The notes beneath the pieces were generated by a model. The model was not told where the DNA came from. It saw nothing but the letters and a program-made list of their open reading frames with translations, and searched no databases. Both the position numbers and the translations under genes were made by a program. This document shows positions 51,533-60,310 of a DNA stretch of 64,000 bases, piece after piece (position 1 is the stretch's first letter; each line of letters starts with the position of its first letter). This DNA is from RHKX01 sp963823565 (lineage in GTDB: Bacteria > Actinomycetota > Thermoleophilia > Solirubrobacterales > 70-9), in NCBI GenBank assembly GCA_963823565.1, contig CAWGLR010000001.1, positions 992,001 through 1,056,000 on the forward strand, written 5' to 3'.

Positions 51533-52900
51533 GTGAGCACCCCCGAGACCGAGCAGCGCAAGTCCGCGCGCCCGAACCGCGGCGACGAGCTCGAGCTGCG
51601 CGTCGACTCGCTCGCGCAGGGCGGGCGCGGCGTCGCCCGCACCGGCGAGGGGTTCGTCGTCTTCGTCGCCGGCGCGCTCCCCGGCGACCGGGTGCGCGCC
51701 CGGGTCGGCAAGTCCAAGCGCTCCTACGCCGAGGCGAGCGTCGCCGAGCTGCTCGAACCCTCCCCCGAGCGGATCCCCGACACCTGCCTCCACGGCGGCG
51801 AGCCGTGCCCGGGCGCCGCGTGGCAGGGCCTCCCCTACGACCTTCAGCTCGGGCACAAGCAGGAGCAGGTCCGCGATGCGCTCGAGCGGATCGGCGGCTT
51901 CGAGGGAGTCGAGGTCGAGCCGATCGTCCCCTCCGTCGAGCAGTGGCGCTACCGCAACAAGCTCGAGTACTCCTTCGGCGCCGAGACCGCCGCCGAGGCC
52001 CCCCGGCTCGGCTTCCACGCCCGCGGCCGCTGGGACGAGGTCGTCGACGTCGACGACTGCCATCTCGCCTCGGCGGCGAACAACGCCGCTCGCAACGCGA
52101 TCCGCGAGTGGGCGGCGAGCGAGGGGGTCCCCGCCTACGACCCCGGCTCCGGCGGCGGCGCGCTTCGCAACCTCGTCGTCCGCGAGGGCCGGCGGACCGG
52201 TCAGGTCCAGACGCGCCTCGTCACCGCCGAGGCGGAGATCCCGCGGCCGCCGGTCGACCTCCATACGACCGTTCGCGGCCCCTCCGGCGGCACCGACGGC
52301 CCGACCGGCGTCCTCGGCGAGGAGTTCCTCCGCGAGCGCCTCGGCGACCTCGAGCTGCGGGTCTCCCCCTTCGCCTTCCTCCAGACCAACACCGAGACGG
52401 CCGAGAGCCTCTACGCGACCGCGCGCGAGTTCGCCGCGCTCGGCTCGGGCGAGCGCCTCTTCGACCTCTACTGCGGGATCGGGACGATCGGGCTCGGGAT
52501 GGCCGCCGATGCCGCCGAGGTGTGGGGCATCGAGACCGTCACCGACGCGATCGCCGACGCCGAGCACAACGCGCGGCTGAACGGGATCGGCAACGCGCGC
52601 TTCCGCGTCGCCGACGCGCGGCTCGGCATCAGGCCGCTGATCGAGGAGGCGGGAAAGCCCGACGTGATCGTCCTCGACCCGCCGCGCGCGGGCCTCAGCG
52701 CCAAGATCGTCCGCCGGGTGCTCGAGTGCGAGGCGCAGCGGATCGTCTACGTCTCCTGCAACCCGACGACGATGGCTCCCAACGTCCGCCAGATGGTCGA
52801 CGCCGGATATAGGCTGGCGCGCGTGAGGCCGGTCGACATGTTCCCGCAGACCCCGCACATCGAGGCCGTCGCGCTGCTCGAGCGCGCGGGGAGCGCGTGA
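51533..52900 (+). CDS. RNA m5U methyltransferase, RlmD/TrmA family
   Basis: 455 residues. An N-terminal TRAM domain (about 15-75, LRVDSLAQGGRGVARTGEG) precedes the methyltransferase. FLQTNTETAESLY, FDLYCGIGTIGLGMA (SAM motif I), VIVLDPPRAGLS (motif IV) and VYVSCNPTT (catalytic cysteine) complete it. This is the uracil-C5 methyltransferase family acting on 23S rRNA or tRNA. The Fe-S cysteine cluster of RlmD is not clearly complete (only CLHGGEPCPG remains), so the RNA target is uncertain. The stop overlaps the next gene by 4 bases. Confidence 0.9.
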   Translation: MSTPETEQRKSARPNRGDELELRVDSLAQGGRGVARTGEGFVVFVAGALPGDRVRARVGKSKRSYAEASVAELLEPSPERIPDTCLHGGEPCPGAAWQGLPYDLQLGHKQEQVRDALERIGGFEGVEVEPIVPSVEQWRYRNKLEYSFGAETAAEAPRLGFHARGRWDEVVDVDDCHLASAANNAARNAIREWAASEGVPAYDPGSGGGALRNLVVREGRRTGQVQTRLVTAEAEIPRPPVDLHTTVRGPSGGTDGPTGVLGEEFLRERLGDLELRVSPFAFLQTNTETAESLYATAREFAALGSGERLFDLYCGIGTIGLGMAADAAEVWGIETVTDAIADAEHNARLNGIGNARFRVADARLGIRPLIEEAGKPDVIVLDPPRAGLSAKIVRRVLECEAQRIVYVSCNPTTMAPNVRQMVDAGYRLARVRPVDMFPQTPHIEAVALLERAGSA

Positions 52901-53682
52901 GCGACGCGCGCGGGTTCGGCGTCGCCGCCGGGCTCGACTCCGAGGTCGCCGAGCGGCTGGCCGGGCGCTGCGAGGAGCTCGGCTACACGTCGATGTGGTC
53001 CAACGACCACCCGGCCGCCAGCGGCATCGAGACGCTCGCCGACTTCGCCCGCGGATCGGCCGCCCTCAAGCTCGGGGTCGCCGTGCTCGCGCTCGACCGC
53101 CACTCGCCGGAGGAGATCGACGCCAAGATCACCGAGTGCGGCCTCGACCGCTCGCGCCTGCTGATCGGCGTCGGCGCGGGGTTCTCCGAGAAGCCCCTGA
53201 CCCGGATGCGCGAGGCGCACGACGAGCTGCGGGAGAGGATCCCCGGGGTGAAGCTGATCCTCGCGGCGATGGGCCCGAAGATGTGCGCGCTCGCCGGCGC
53301 GTCCTACGACGGGGCGTTCTTCAACTGGATGACCCCGGGATTCGCCGCCGGCGCCCGCGAGAAGGTCGCCGCCGGCGCCCGCGAGGCCGGCCGCGAGACC
53401 CCGCGCGTCTACGGCTACGTCCGCACCTCGGTCGGAGCCGACGCCGAGACCCGCCTCGCCAAGGAGGAGGGCTTCTACCGCGACCTCCACGACGGGTACC
53501 GCAACCACTTCGAGCGGCTGGACGAGCCTCCGGGCACGGTCGGCGTGGCCGCGCCCGACCCCGCCGACGCCGACGCCGCGATCGCCGAGTACACGGCCCT
53601 CGACACCGTCATCGTCCGCGGCCTCGCGAGCGCGAACTACGACGCGATGGACCGGGTCGCCACCGCGGCGGCCCCGCGGTAG
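52897..53682 (+). CDS. LLM-class (F420-type) flavin-dependent oxidoreductase
   Basis: 261 residues, a TIM-barrel luciferase-like enzyme. It has the opening FGVAAG, CEELGYTSMWSNDHP (the usual barrel-helix-to-strand step), LLIGVGAGFSEK and LILAAMGPKMCALAGASYDGAFFNW. It is shorter than the usual 300-350 residues. In actinobacteria most such proteins use F420. The substrate is unknown. The GTG overlaps the methyltransferase stop (GTGA), so it is co-translated. Confidence 0.85.
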   Translation: MSDARGFGVAAGLDSEVAERLAGRCEELGYTSMWSNDHPAASGIETLADFARGSAALKLGVAVLALDRHSPEEIDAKITECGLDRSRLLIGVGAGFSEKPLTRMREAHDELRERIPGVKLILAAMGPKMCALAGASYDGAFFNWMTPGFAAGAREKVAAGAREAGRETPRVYGYVRTSVGADAETRLAKEEGFYRDLHDGYRNHFERLDEPPGTVGVAAPDPADADAAIAEYTALDTVIVRGLASANYDAMDRVATAAAPR

Positions 53683-53706
53683 CGACGACCCGCGGCCGGC
53701 GCCGGG

Positions 53707-54126
53707 CTACTGGTTCGGCAGCGGGCTGCCGGCCTTGAAGGCGAACCAGAGCCAGAAGGCGACGGTGACGACGATCGTCGTGACGACGAAGAGCCGCTCG
53801 ACGCCGTTGACCATGTCCCGTCGCGGACCGGGGCGGGTCTCGGTCTGACCGCGCATCCACGGCGCCCGCGGCCCGCCCGCCGGGCCGACCCGGTCGCCAC
53901 GGTCGAACAGCGCCATGACGATCCCGGCGAGGTAGAGCAGCAGGACGTAGGTGAGGATGATCCCGAACAGGACGATCATCGCGACCGAGAAGTCGACGGT
54001 GGTGGCGCCCTTGCCGGCCTGGAGCTGGGAGCCGATCCACAGCCACCCCACCGGGACGCCGAAGCCGATCAGGGCCGCGGCGACCGCGGTCGCGGCGAAC
54101 GACGTGGCGCTGACGATGAGACGCAT
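53707..54126 (-). CDS. Small membrane protein, hypothetical
   Basis: 139 residues with three membrane helices: about 5-28 (Ala/Val-rich), 43-70 (MIVLFGIILTYVLLLYLAGIV) and 112-130 near the C-terminus. The middle loop is rich in Gly, Arg and Pro. I do not recognise a family. It follows the anti-sigma and sigma genes in the same direction after a 34-base gap and may be part of that stress operon. Confidence 0.68.
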   Translation of the reverse strand: MRLIVSATSFAATAVAAALIGFGVPVGWLWIGSQLQAGKGATTVDFSVAMIVLFGIILTYVLLLYLAGIVMALFDRGDRVGPAGGPRAPWMRGQTETRPGPRRDMVNGVERLFVVTTIVVTVAFWLWFAFKAGSPLPNQ

Positions 54127-54160
54127 CGCGCGTCTCAGCGTACTCGGACCCCGGGGCTGC

Positions 54161-54402
54161 TCAGCCCGCCTCGCCGCGCTCGGCGGCGACGAACGCCCGC
54201 AGGCTCTCGTGGTCCTCACGGCACGCGGGGCAGCCCTCGAGATGCGCCCGCATGCCGGGCATCCGCGCCTCGGGGTCGGCGCCCTCGAGCTCGAGCCTCC
54301 ACGTAAACGGTCGAGCAGCTCGAAGCAGCGTTCGCAGCTCACCTCCGGACCGGCCGGCCCGAGCAGGCGCTCGAGATCCTCTCGCGACCTCGGCTCGCTC
54401 AT
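54161..54402 (-). pseudogene. Frameshifted anti-sigma factor, zinc-finger (zf-HC2-like) type
   Basis: The start is MSEPRSREDLERLLGPAGPE in one frame (ATG 54402, GGGAGGGAGGAG upstream), with CERCFELLDR. The continuation is in another frame: LELEGADPEARMPGMRAHLEGCPACREDHESL. Removing one T and one G in the short stretch near 54296-54308 gives the smooth family sequence FELLDRYVELELEGADPEAR. The His-x3-Cys-x2-Cys pattern in HLEGCPAC is the redox zinc motif. The product (about 80 residues) would bind and inhibit the sigma factor encoded just upstream. Confidence 0.75.
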
Positions 54403-54992
54403 CGCTCCTCCCTCCCCTCGCCGCTCGAGCTCGGCGCGCAGCCTGCGCCGCGCGTCGTGCAGGGTCTTGTAGAGCGCACCGCGGCGTGGTGCAAGGCGCT
54501 CGGCGAGGACGTCGATCGGCACCTCGTTGAGCGCCAGCGCGACGAAGACCCGCCGCTGGTGCGCCGTCAGCGCCCCGTCGATCGCTCCGCGGAGCTCGCC
54601 GCAGCAGCTCGTCCGCTCGAGCGCTCGGTCGTGCGGCGATGCCCCCGCCGGCCTCGAACGAGCTCCCAGCCTCGGGCTCGAGCACGACCTCGCGGTCCTG
54701 CCAGGCCCGGCGCCGCAGCCGGACGCCCGCCTCGAGCAGCGCGAACTTGTAGGCCCAGGTCGTGAACCGACTCCCGCCGCGGAAGTCGTCGAGCTTTGCG
54801 AGCACCGCGACGAGCGGCGTCGTCGGCGGCCTGGATGGCGATGTCGTCGAGCTCCTCGCCGCGCACGGACGCGAGCGCCGCGCGCCGGCGGGCGAGCTCG
54901 AAGCGAGCGGCCTTCAGCAGCAGGCCGTGGAGCCGCTCGGTCGCCAGCTCGCGCTCGCGGCCGTCGCTCCGCAGGGCCGCGAGCCATTGCAT
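54403..54992 (-). pseudogene. Frameshifted ECF-type RNA polymerase sigma factor
   Basis: Pieces in three frames make one ECF sigma. First come MQWLAALRSDGRERELATERL to ELDDIAIQAADDA (sigma2, ATG 54992, GGAGGAG upstream). Then LAKLDDFRGGSRFTTWAYKFAL (the conserved region 2 end) follows after a shift near 54815. Then HQRRVFVALALNEVPIDVLAERL and ALYKTLHDARRRLR (sigma4, HTH) follow after a shift near 54640. The last frame runs into the anti-sigma gene without its own stop, so a third error near the end is likely. The sigma/anti-sigma pairing supports a stress regulon. Confidence 0.78.
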
Positions 54993-55137
54993 CGGAGCTC
55001 AGCTCCTCCGTCTCCGGTGCGTTCGGTTCGCAGCCATCGTCACCGCGGGCCGAGGATATTGGCGCGCGCGTGCGCCGGAGTCCCGGAGCGGCCGCTCGCA
55101 CGAAGGCGGGGATCGCGAGGGCGGCCTCCATCGCCGA

Positions 55138-56395
55138 TCACTCGGCTCCGCGAGGCCGGCGCGTCGGCGAGCTCGGACGAGCGGGACCTCGGGATCGGCA
55201 AGGCGCTCGCGATCGACCTGCGCCCGCGAGCGGATCAGCGCGCCGATGTCGTCGGTGACGTCCCAGACGTTGACGTTCATCCCGGCGAGAACCCGGCCCT
55301 CTCGCAGCCAGAAGGCGATCAGCTCGCGCGACGTCGCGGTCGCCGCGGAAGACGACCTCGTCCGCACTCGGTCGGCGTCGCCGGTGTACTCCATGCCGAC
55401 GTCGTACTGGTCGGAGAAGAAGTACGGGAGCGGCTCCTCGCCGGGCTCCGGCCGAGCATCGCCCGCGCCGCGCGCTTGCCCTGCTCGATCGCGTTGGCCC
55501 AGTGCTCGACCCGCAACGCGCCGCCCGCCGAACGGGTGCGGCATCGCGTTGGCGACGTCGCCGGCGGCGAAGACCCCCGGCGCGCTCGACTCGAGCCGCT
55601 CGTCGACGAGCACCCCGTCCGACACCTCGATCCCGGCGGCCTCGGCGAGCTCGTCGGCGGGCACGACTCCGATCGCCGATCAGCGCCGCAGGTCGCAGGC
55701 GACGACCTCGCCGCCGGCGAGCCGCACCCCCTCGATGCCCGCCGTCGCCCTCGAAGCCCTCGACCGCGACGCCGCGCCCGGACGCGAACGCCCTTCTCGC
55801 GATGCAGGCCCTCGAAGAGGGTCCCGAGCTCCTCGCCGAGGACGGCGCTCGAGCGTCACCCCGTCGCGCTCGACGAGGTCGACCTCGGCACCGCGCCCGC
55901 GGGCGGTCGCCGCTACCTCGGCGCCGATCCAGCCGCCGCCGACGATCGCCAGCCGGCGCCCCGGGGCCAGCTCCTCGCGCAGGGCATCCGCATCGCCGAG
56001 GTCGCGCAGGTAGTGGACCCCCTCGAGGTCGGCGCCGGGCAGCGACAGCCGCCGCGAGGTCGCCCCGGTCGCCAGCAGCAGGCGATCGAAGGGCTCCGCC
56101 TCGCCGCCGGCGAGGATGACCCTCGACTCGGCGAGGTCGATCGACTCGGCGCGCTCGCCGGGCCGCAGATCGATTCCGGCCTCGGCGTAGAAGGCCGCGT
56201 CCTTGACCTGCGCCTCCTCGCGTGGCGTCTCACCGGCGAGATAGTCCTTCGAGAGCGGCGGCCGCTCGTAGGGAAGCTCCCGCTCCTCGCCGATCATCAC
56301 GATCGGCCCCCGGTGGCTCTCCTCGCGGAGCGCCTCGGCCGCGGAGGCCCGGCGAGCCCGGCGCCGACGATGACGATCCTCGGTTGCTCAGCCAC
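55138..56395 (-). pseudogene. Multiply frameshifted FAD/NAD ferredoxin-reductase-like oxidoreductase
   Basis: Fragments in different frames add up to one protein of about 400 residues. They are RIVIVGAGLAG (FAD motif, GTG 56395), GPIVMIGEERELPYERPPLSK, RLAIVGGGWIGAEVAA (NAD motif), APGVFAAGDVANA, RVEHWANAIEQGKRAARAM and LPYFFSDQYDVGMEY, ending in AFWLREGRVLAGMNVNVWDV. This is the ferredoxin/rubredoxin reductase (or AIF-like) layout. At least five single-base shifts are needed, between 56352 and 55380. The exact 3' end is uncertain (stop near 55138 in one frame). The start overlaps folE by 8 bases. Confidence 0.75.
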
Positions 56396-57002
56396 GGGCG
56401 CCCCGCTCGGTCAGCGCCAGGAACTCCGACCGCGTGCGCGCGTCGTCGCGGACCCGCCCGAGCAGCTTCGAGGTGACGGTCGTCGTCCCCGGCTTCTGCA
56501 CGCCGCGAAGCGACATGCACATGTGCTCCGCCTCGATCACCACGCCGACGCCCCGCGGCGCCAGCTCGCGGTCGAGCCAGGACGCGACCTGTGTCGTCAG
56601 GCGCTCCTGCACCTGCGGCGCCCGCGCGAAGAGCTCGACGACACGCGCGAGCTTCGACAGGCCGACGATCGAGTCGTCGGGGAGGTAGCCGACGTGGGCG
56701 ACGCCGACGAAGGGGAGCATGTGGTGCTCGCAGAGCGAGTGGAAGGGAATGGCCCGCGCGACCACGAGCTCGTCGTAGCCGCCGTCGTTCGCGAACGTGG
56801 TCGGCTCGAACTCCGTCGGCGCCAGCAGCTCGGAGTAGACGTCGACCATGCGCCGCGGTGTCTCGGTCATGCTTCCAGCGTCGACGTTCAGCCCGAGGGC
56901 CGCGAGCAGGTCGCGGGCGGCGGCGATCGCGCGGGGGCGGTCGGGGATAGGCAGGACGGGGACGGCGGGATCTGGCGCTGCGGTCAGCTGTGGATGGGCC
57001 AT
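56388..57002 (-). CDS. folE: GTP cyclohydrolase I
   Basis: A 204-residue homodecameric enzyme that converts GTP to 7,8-dihydroneopterin triphosphate for folate synthesis. FHSLCEHHMLPF has the zinc cysteine and histidines, HVGYLPDDSIVGLSKLAR is the substrate strand-helix, ERLTTQVASWLD precedes EAEHMCMSLRG, which gives the second zinc cysteine, and RSEFLAL closes the core. The N-terminus is short. It overlaps the FAD oxidoreductase start by 8 bases, so they are likely co-translated. No other folate gene is nearby. Confidence 0.95.
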   Translation of the reverse strand: MAHPQLTAAPDPAVPVLPIPDRPRAIAAARDLLAALGLNVDAGSMTETPRRMVDVYSELLAPTEFEPTTFANDGGYDELVVARAIPFHSLCEHHMLPFVGVAHVGYLPDDSIVGLSKLARVVELFARAPQVQERLTTQVASWLDRELAPRGVGVVIEAEHMCMSLRGVQKPGTTTVTSKLLGRVRDDARTRSEFLALTERGARG

Positions 57003-57135
57003 GACCGGTTAGCGCCGGCGAGACCGGATTTCTTACCGAGCCGCCGGAACCGGGTAAGAGCGCCGGCCGCGGGGGCGCCAATCGGAATGCCGCCGAATCC
57101 GGCGGGCGCTCCAGCGATTCCCAAGGAGAAGACAG

Positions 57136-57597
57136 ATGACGGCACTAGCCGCAACCCTCAGGCCGATCCCGTTCCCGTCCGCCGACGCCATCCGGCGCGA
57201 CCCCGCCGCGCAGGCGTTCCTGCTGCTGCGACTCGCGTTCGCCTCGGCTCCGGTCCTGTTCGGGCTCGACAAGTTCGCCAACGTCCTAACCGACGACTGG
57301 ACCCGCTACCTCGCGGTCGAGTTCAATGACCTGATCCCGGGCTCCGCCTCCGATGCCATGTACGGGGTCGGCGTGGTCGAGATCATCGCCGGCCTCGTCG
57401 TCGCGATCGCGCCGCGCTTCGGCGGGCTGCTCGTCGCCGGCTGGCTCGGCGGCATCATCGTCAGCCTCCTGCTCGTCGGCGGCTACGGCGACATCGCCCT
57501 TCGCGACTTCGGCCTCCTGGTCGGCGCGCTGGCCCTGAGCAGACTGGCGGCGGCGTTCGACCGCCGCGGCTCGGCGCCGGCTCGCCCGGCTCAGTAG
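57136..57597 (+). CDS. DoxX-like membrane protein
   Basis: 153 residues with four membrane helices. The first (about 27-45) includes LLRLAFASAPVLFGLDKFAN, matching the DoxX-type LLR-F-G-KF pattern. Helix 2 is GVGVVEIIAGLVVAI, with the conserved E. Family members are small quinone- or redox-linked membrane proteins of uncertain function. AAGGAGA sits 7 bases before the ATG. It overlaps the convergent uracil-glycosylase-like gene by 7 bases at the 3' end. Confidence 0.8.
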   Translation: MTALAATLRPIPFPSADAIRRDPAAQAFLLLRLAFASAPVLFGLDKFANVLTDDWTRYLAVEFNDLIPGSASDAMYGVGVVEIIAGLVVAIAPRFGGLLVAGWLGGIIVSLLLVGGYGDIALRDFGLLVGALALSRLAAAFDRRGSAPARPAQ

Positions 57598-58244
57598 GGA
57601 GGCAGGTCCTCGTACCACTCGCCGAGGGCTCGGAAGGCGCGCCAGAAGTCGCGCTTGGCGCCCTCGGAGTCGAGCGACGAGTCGATGTCGGGCGTGTAGA
57701 TGACGTCGATCGTCGGGGTCAGCGGCTGGATCTCACCCGGCCGCTGGCCCACCGGCACGGCGAGCGGGACGTCGACCTCGTTCAGGCACTCCAGCGCGCC
57801 CTCGCCCATGACGACGATGCACCGCGGCTCGACGATCGCGATCTCCCGCAGCAGCCGGGCGACGCAGGTCGGCGAGGCGAGCCCCGGGTCCGACAGCGGG
57901 CACTTCACGCAGAGCGTCCCGTAGACGACGAGCGGATCGATGGCGAGCCGCTTCAGCGACTTCATCACCGCGTTCCCCGAGCGGCCGTAGAAGGCGACGC
58001 CCTCCTCGATCTCGGCGACCGTCGGGGCGTGCTTGAGGAGCATCACGTCGGCCTGCGGATGGCCGGACCCGAGGACCGGCATCAGGTTCCCGCGCGGGCA
58101 CTCGCGGCAGTCCTGGAGCTCGTGGGTGAGCCCGTTGAGCTCGCGGATGGCGCGCTCCAGGTACTTCTCCTTGATCTCGTCCTCGGCGGTGGTCACGGCG
58201 GGCGACTTCTTTGACGGGCCGCGTGGCTCTCCTTTCGGATGCAC
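57591..58244 (-). CDS. Uracil-DNA glycosylase superfamily protein, divergent
   Basis: 217 residues. DCRECPRG, TLCVKCPL and PTCVARLL give four or more cysteines placed like the [4Fe-4S] ligands of family 4/5 uracil glycosylases. VVMGEGALECL corresponds to the central strand. The catalytic-loop motif normally reading GEAPG is replaced by LLKHAPTVAEIEEG, and the C-terminal H-P-S-type motif is not evident (YTPDIDSSLDSE). It may therefore not excise uracil, and could be a relative with another nucleic-acid role. The GTG start begins MHPKGEPRGP. Confidence 0.72.
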   Translation of the reverse strand: MHPKGEPRGPSKKSPAVTTAEDEIKEKYLERAIRELNGLTHELQDCRECPRGNLMPVLGSGHPQADVMLLKHAPTVAEIEEGVAFYGRSGNAVMKSLKRLAIDPLVVYGTLCVKCPLSDPGLASPTCVARLLREIAIVEPRCIVVMGEGALECLNEVDVPLAVPVGQRPGEIQPLTPTIDVIYTPDIDSSLDSEGAKRDFWRAFRALGEWYEDLPPY

Positions 58245-58262
58245 GGGGTTATGGCCCCTGAA

Positions 58263-60245
58263 TCAACTCTTGCCGCGGCCCGCGACCGGCCGCCGGCGCC
58301 TCGCCGCGGCCCGTTTGCCGCCGCGAACGGGCTGCGGATCGAGGACCTCCTTGCGGCGGCCGGCCTGGCCGCTGGCCGCCTGCATCCACTTCAGCGCCTG
58401 AACGTAGACGAGGTTCTTGTGCTTGCGGACGATGTCGGCGCTCCGCATCGCCTCGAGGAACTCGGCCGGTCCGTCGAAGTCGTGCAGGCGGATGCGCACG
58501 CTGCCGAGCGCCTGCGCGACGTGCCCGTCGGAGCCGGCCCCGGGGACGATCCGGTACTTGGCGGCGAAGCGCTCCGCCTCCTCGTTGAAGGCGCCGAAGG
58601 CGACCCGCGGGTTGAACACCTCGAGGATGTCGACTTCCTCGACGATCGACAGGAGGTGCTCGTAGTCGGGGACCGAGTGCAGGCGGTCGAAGGGATGCGG
58701 AACGTAGACGAGCCCGCCCTGGCGGCGGATCTCGGCGATCGTCTCCGCCATCGTCATCCCGCGCTCGATCTTCTCCTCGAGGAAGAGTCCGATCACCTCG
58801 CCCTGCTCGGCCGTCTTCACCTCCTCGCCGACGATCACCTTGATCCCCCCGTCGCGCTCGGCGGCGTCGCGCGCGGCCAGCGCACCGGAGATCTCGTTGT
58901 GGTCGGTTACCGCGATCGCCCCCATCCCCCGGTCCTTCGCGGTCTCGAGCAGCACCTCGACCGGCGTCGCGCAGTCGCCCGAGTGGTCGGTGTGCATGTG
59001 CAGGTCGCAGTCGATCGTCCGCCGGCGGGAGATCCGCCGGCGCGCCTCGGGGTCGCCGCGGGGATCGTGGCGGCGCGCCGCGAGACGCTCGTAGATCGCC
59101 TCGAGCTCGTCGCCGACCGCGCCGGCGTCGCGCGACCGCGCGCGCCCGGCGGCCGCCATCGCCCGGCGCTGCTCGGGGTTGCGCAGCAGGCGCTCGACCT
59201 GCCCGGCGAGGGTCAGGGCGTCACCCTGCGGGAAGCCGAACCCGTGCTCGGCGCCGTCGCTCTCGATCAGCTCCACGTAGGGCGGGATCTGGGCCGCCAC
59301 CGGCACGGCGCCGGCCGCGAAGGCCGCGCGAATCAGAGTCGGGGCCGGGCGGGGCCCGCCGGAGGCGGCACAGAGGACGTCGGCGCCGGCGATCACCTCC
59401 TCGCAGGAGGCGTCGCGGGGACGGAGGACGCGAACGCGCTCCCGCAGCGCGCGGTTCAGCCGCGGAGTCGCGATCGAGTCGTCCTCGATCCACAGGTCCG
59501 CCTTCCATTCGAGGTCGAGGGGCAGCCGGCGGAGCGCCCTGAGGAACAGCCGCAGCGCGCCGCGCTCCTCGCGTCCGCAGTAGACGATCCGCGGCGGAGC
59601 CGCGGGGTCGCGGTCGGCCGCCGGGATCGAGGCGGCGGGCGGGACGATCTCGTACGTGCCGGGGAAGAAGCGCTGCATCAGCTCCTCGGTCGAACGGCCG
59701 GAGACGGTCCGCGCGTCGAGCCGGCCGAAGAAGATCTCGACCAGCGGCCGCGCGACCTGGGTGGAGAGCACGCGCTCGGTCGGCAGGTGGAAGCTGCCGA
59801 CGTTGAGCGACCACGAGTGGCGCAGAGCGGCCGAGGAGATGCTCGGCGCGAAGGGGTCGTGGACGTGGACGACGTCGAAGGCGACCGACCCGAGCAGGCC
59901 CTCGAGCGAGCGCCCGATGTCGACCGGGACGGGAGCCGGGCGCGGGCGGCCGCCGGCGGGGAGCGGGATCGCCGCGCCGACCGAGAGCACGGGTGCGCCG
60001 CCGTCGCCGATCCGGTCGCCGTCCCATCCCGAGAACACGGCGCCGGGATCGGTGCGTGCCGCGTCGATCGCCTCGGAGGTGCGCTTGACCTCGGACCGGG
60101 AGCCGCCGGGCGCGGCGACGAGCACGTTCATGCCGCGCCCGTCGAGCTCGCGCGCCGCGTCGGCGACGAACGAGTTCACCTCGTGGTGGGTACCCCACGG
60201 GTAGGGCGTCACGTGGGCGATCGTCAGGCGGTCCCGCTGCGGCAC
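58263..60245 (-). CDS. Fusion of a GT4-type glycosyltransferase and a PHP-domain phosphoesterase
   Basis: 660 residues. The first part (about 8-390) is a GT-B glycosyltransferase: IAHVTPYPWGTHHEVNSF, FDVVHVHDPFAPS, RIVYCGREERGALRLFLRAL and GFGFPQGDALTLAGQVERLL. The second part (about 410-640) is a PHP domain with its metal motifs: DCDLHMHTDHSGDC, IAVTDHNEISG, VPHPFDRLH and GAGSDGHVAQALG. The C-terminus is basic (RRRRPVAGRGKS). PHP domains hydrolyse phosphoesters, so sugar transfer and dephosphorylation may be combined. The GTG at 60245 starts the known fold; the same frame stays open far upstream but that is non-coding. The real substrates are unknown. Confidence 0.87.
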   Translation of the reverse strand: MPQRDRLTIAHVTPYPWGTHHEVNSFVADAARELDGRGMNVLVAAPGGSRSEVKRTSEAIDAARTDPGAVFSGWDGDRIGDGGAPVLSVGAAIPLPAGGRPRPAPVPVDIGRSLEGLLGSVAFDVVHVHDPFAPSISSAALRHSWSLNVGSFHLPTERVLSTQVARPLVEIFFGRLDARTVSGRSTEELMQRFFPGTYEIVPPAASIPAADRDPAAPPRIVYCGREERGALRLFLRALRRLPLDLEWKADLWIEDDSIATPRLNRALRERVRVLRPRDASCEEVIAGADVLCAASGGPRPAPTLIRAAFAAGAVPVAAQIPPYVELIESDGAEHGFGFPQGDALTLAGQVERLLRNPEQRRAMAAAGRARSRDAGAVGDELEAIYERLAARRHDPRGDPEARRRISRRRTIDCDLHMHTDHSGDCATPVEVLLETAKDRGMGAIAVTDHNEISGALAARDAAERDGGIKVIVGEEVKTAEQGEVIGLFLEEKIERGMTMAETIAEIRRQGGLVYVPHPFDRLHSVPDYEHLLSIVEEVDILEVFNPRVAFGAFNEEAERFAAKYRIVPGAGSDGHVAQALGSVRIRLHDFDGPAEFLEAMRSADIVRKHKNLVYVQALKWMQAASGQAGRRKEVLDPQPVRGGKRAAARRRRPVAGRGKS

Positions 60246-60310
60246 CGGGCTGAGGATAGACGCGGGAAGCGCACCGCCCCCCGCCGATACGATCACGGCG
60301 TGGTGCGCGA

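Noticed and set aside
49742..52858. A 1038-codon minus-strand frame over the EEP, H1-like and RNA methyltransferase genes
   Set aside because: No domain is recognisable and the plus-strand genes have complete motifs and ribosome sites.
54161..54992. Natural fusion of the sigma factor and anti-sigma factor
   Set aside because: The frame runs from one to the other without a stop, but both genes contain other single-base shifts and the anti-sigma has its own strong ribosome site, so a sequence error is the simpler reading.
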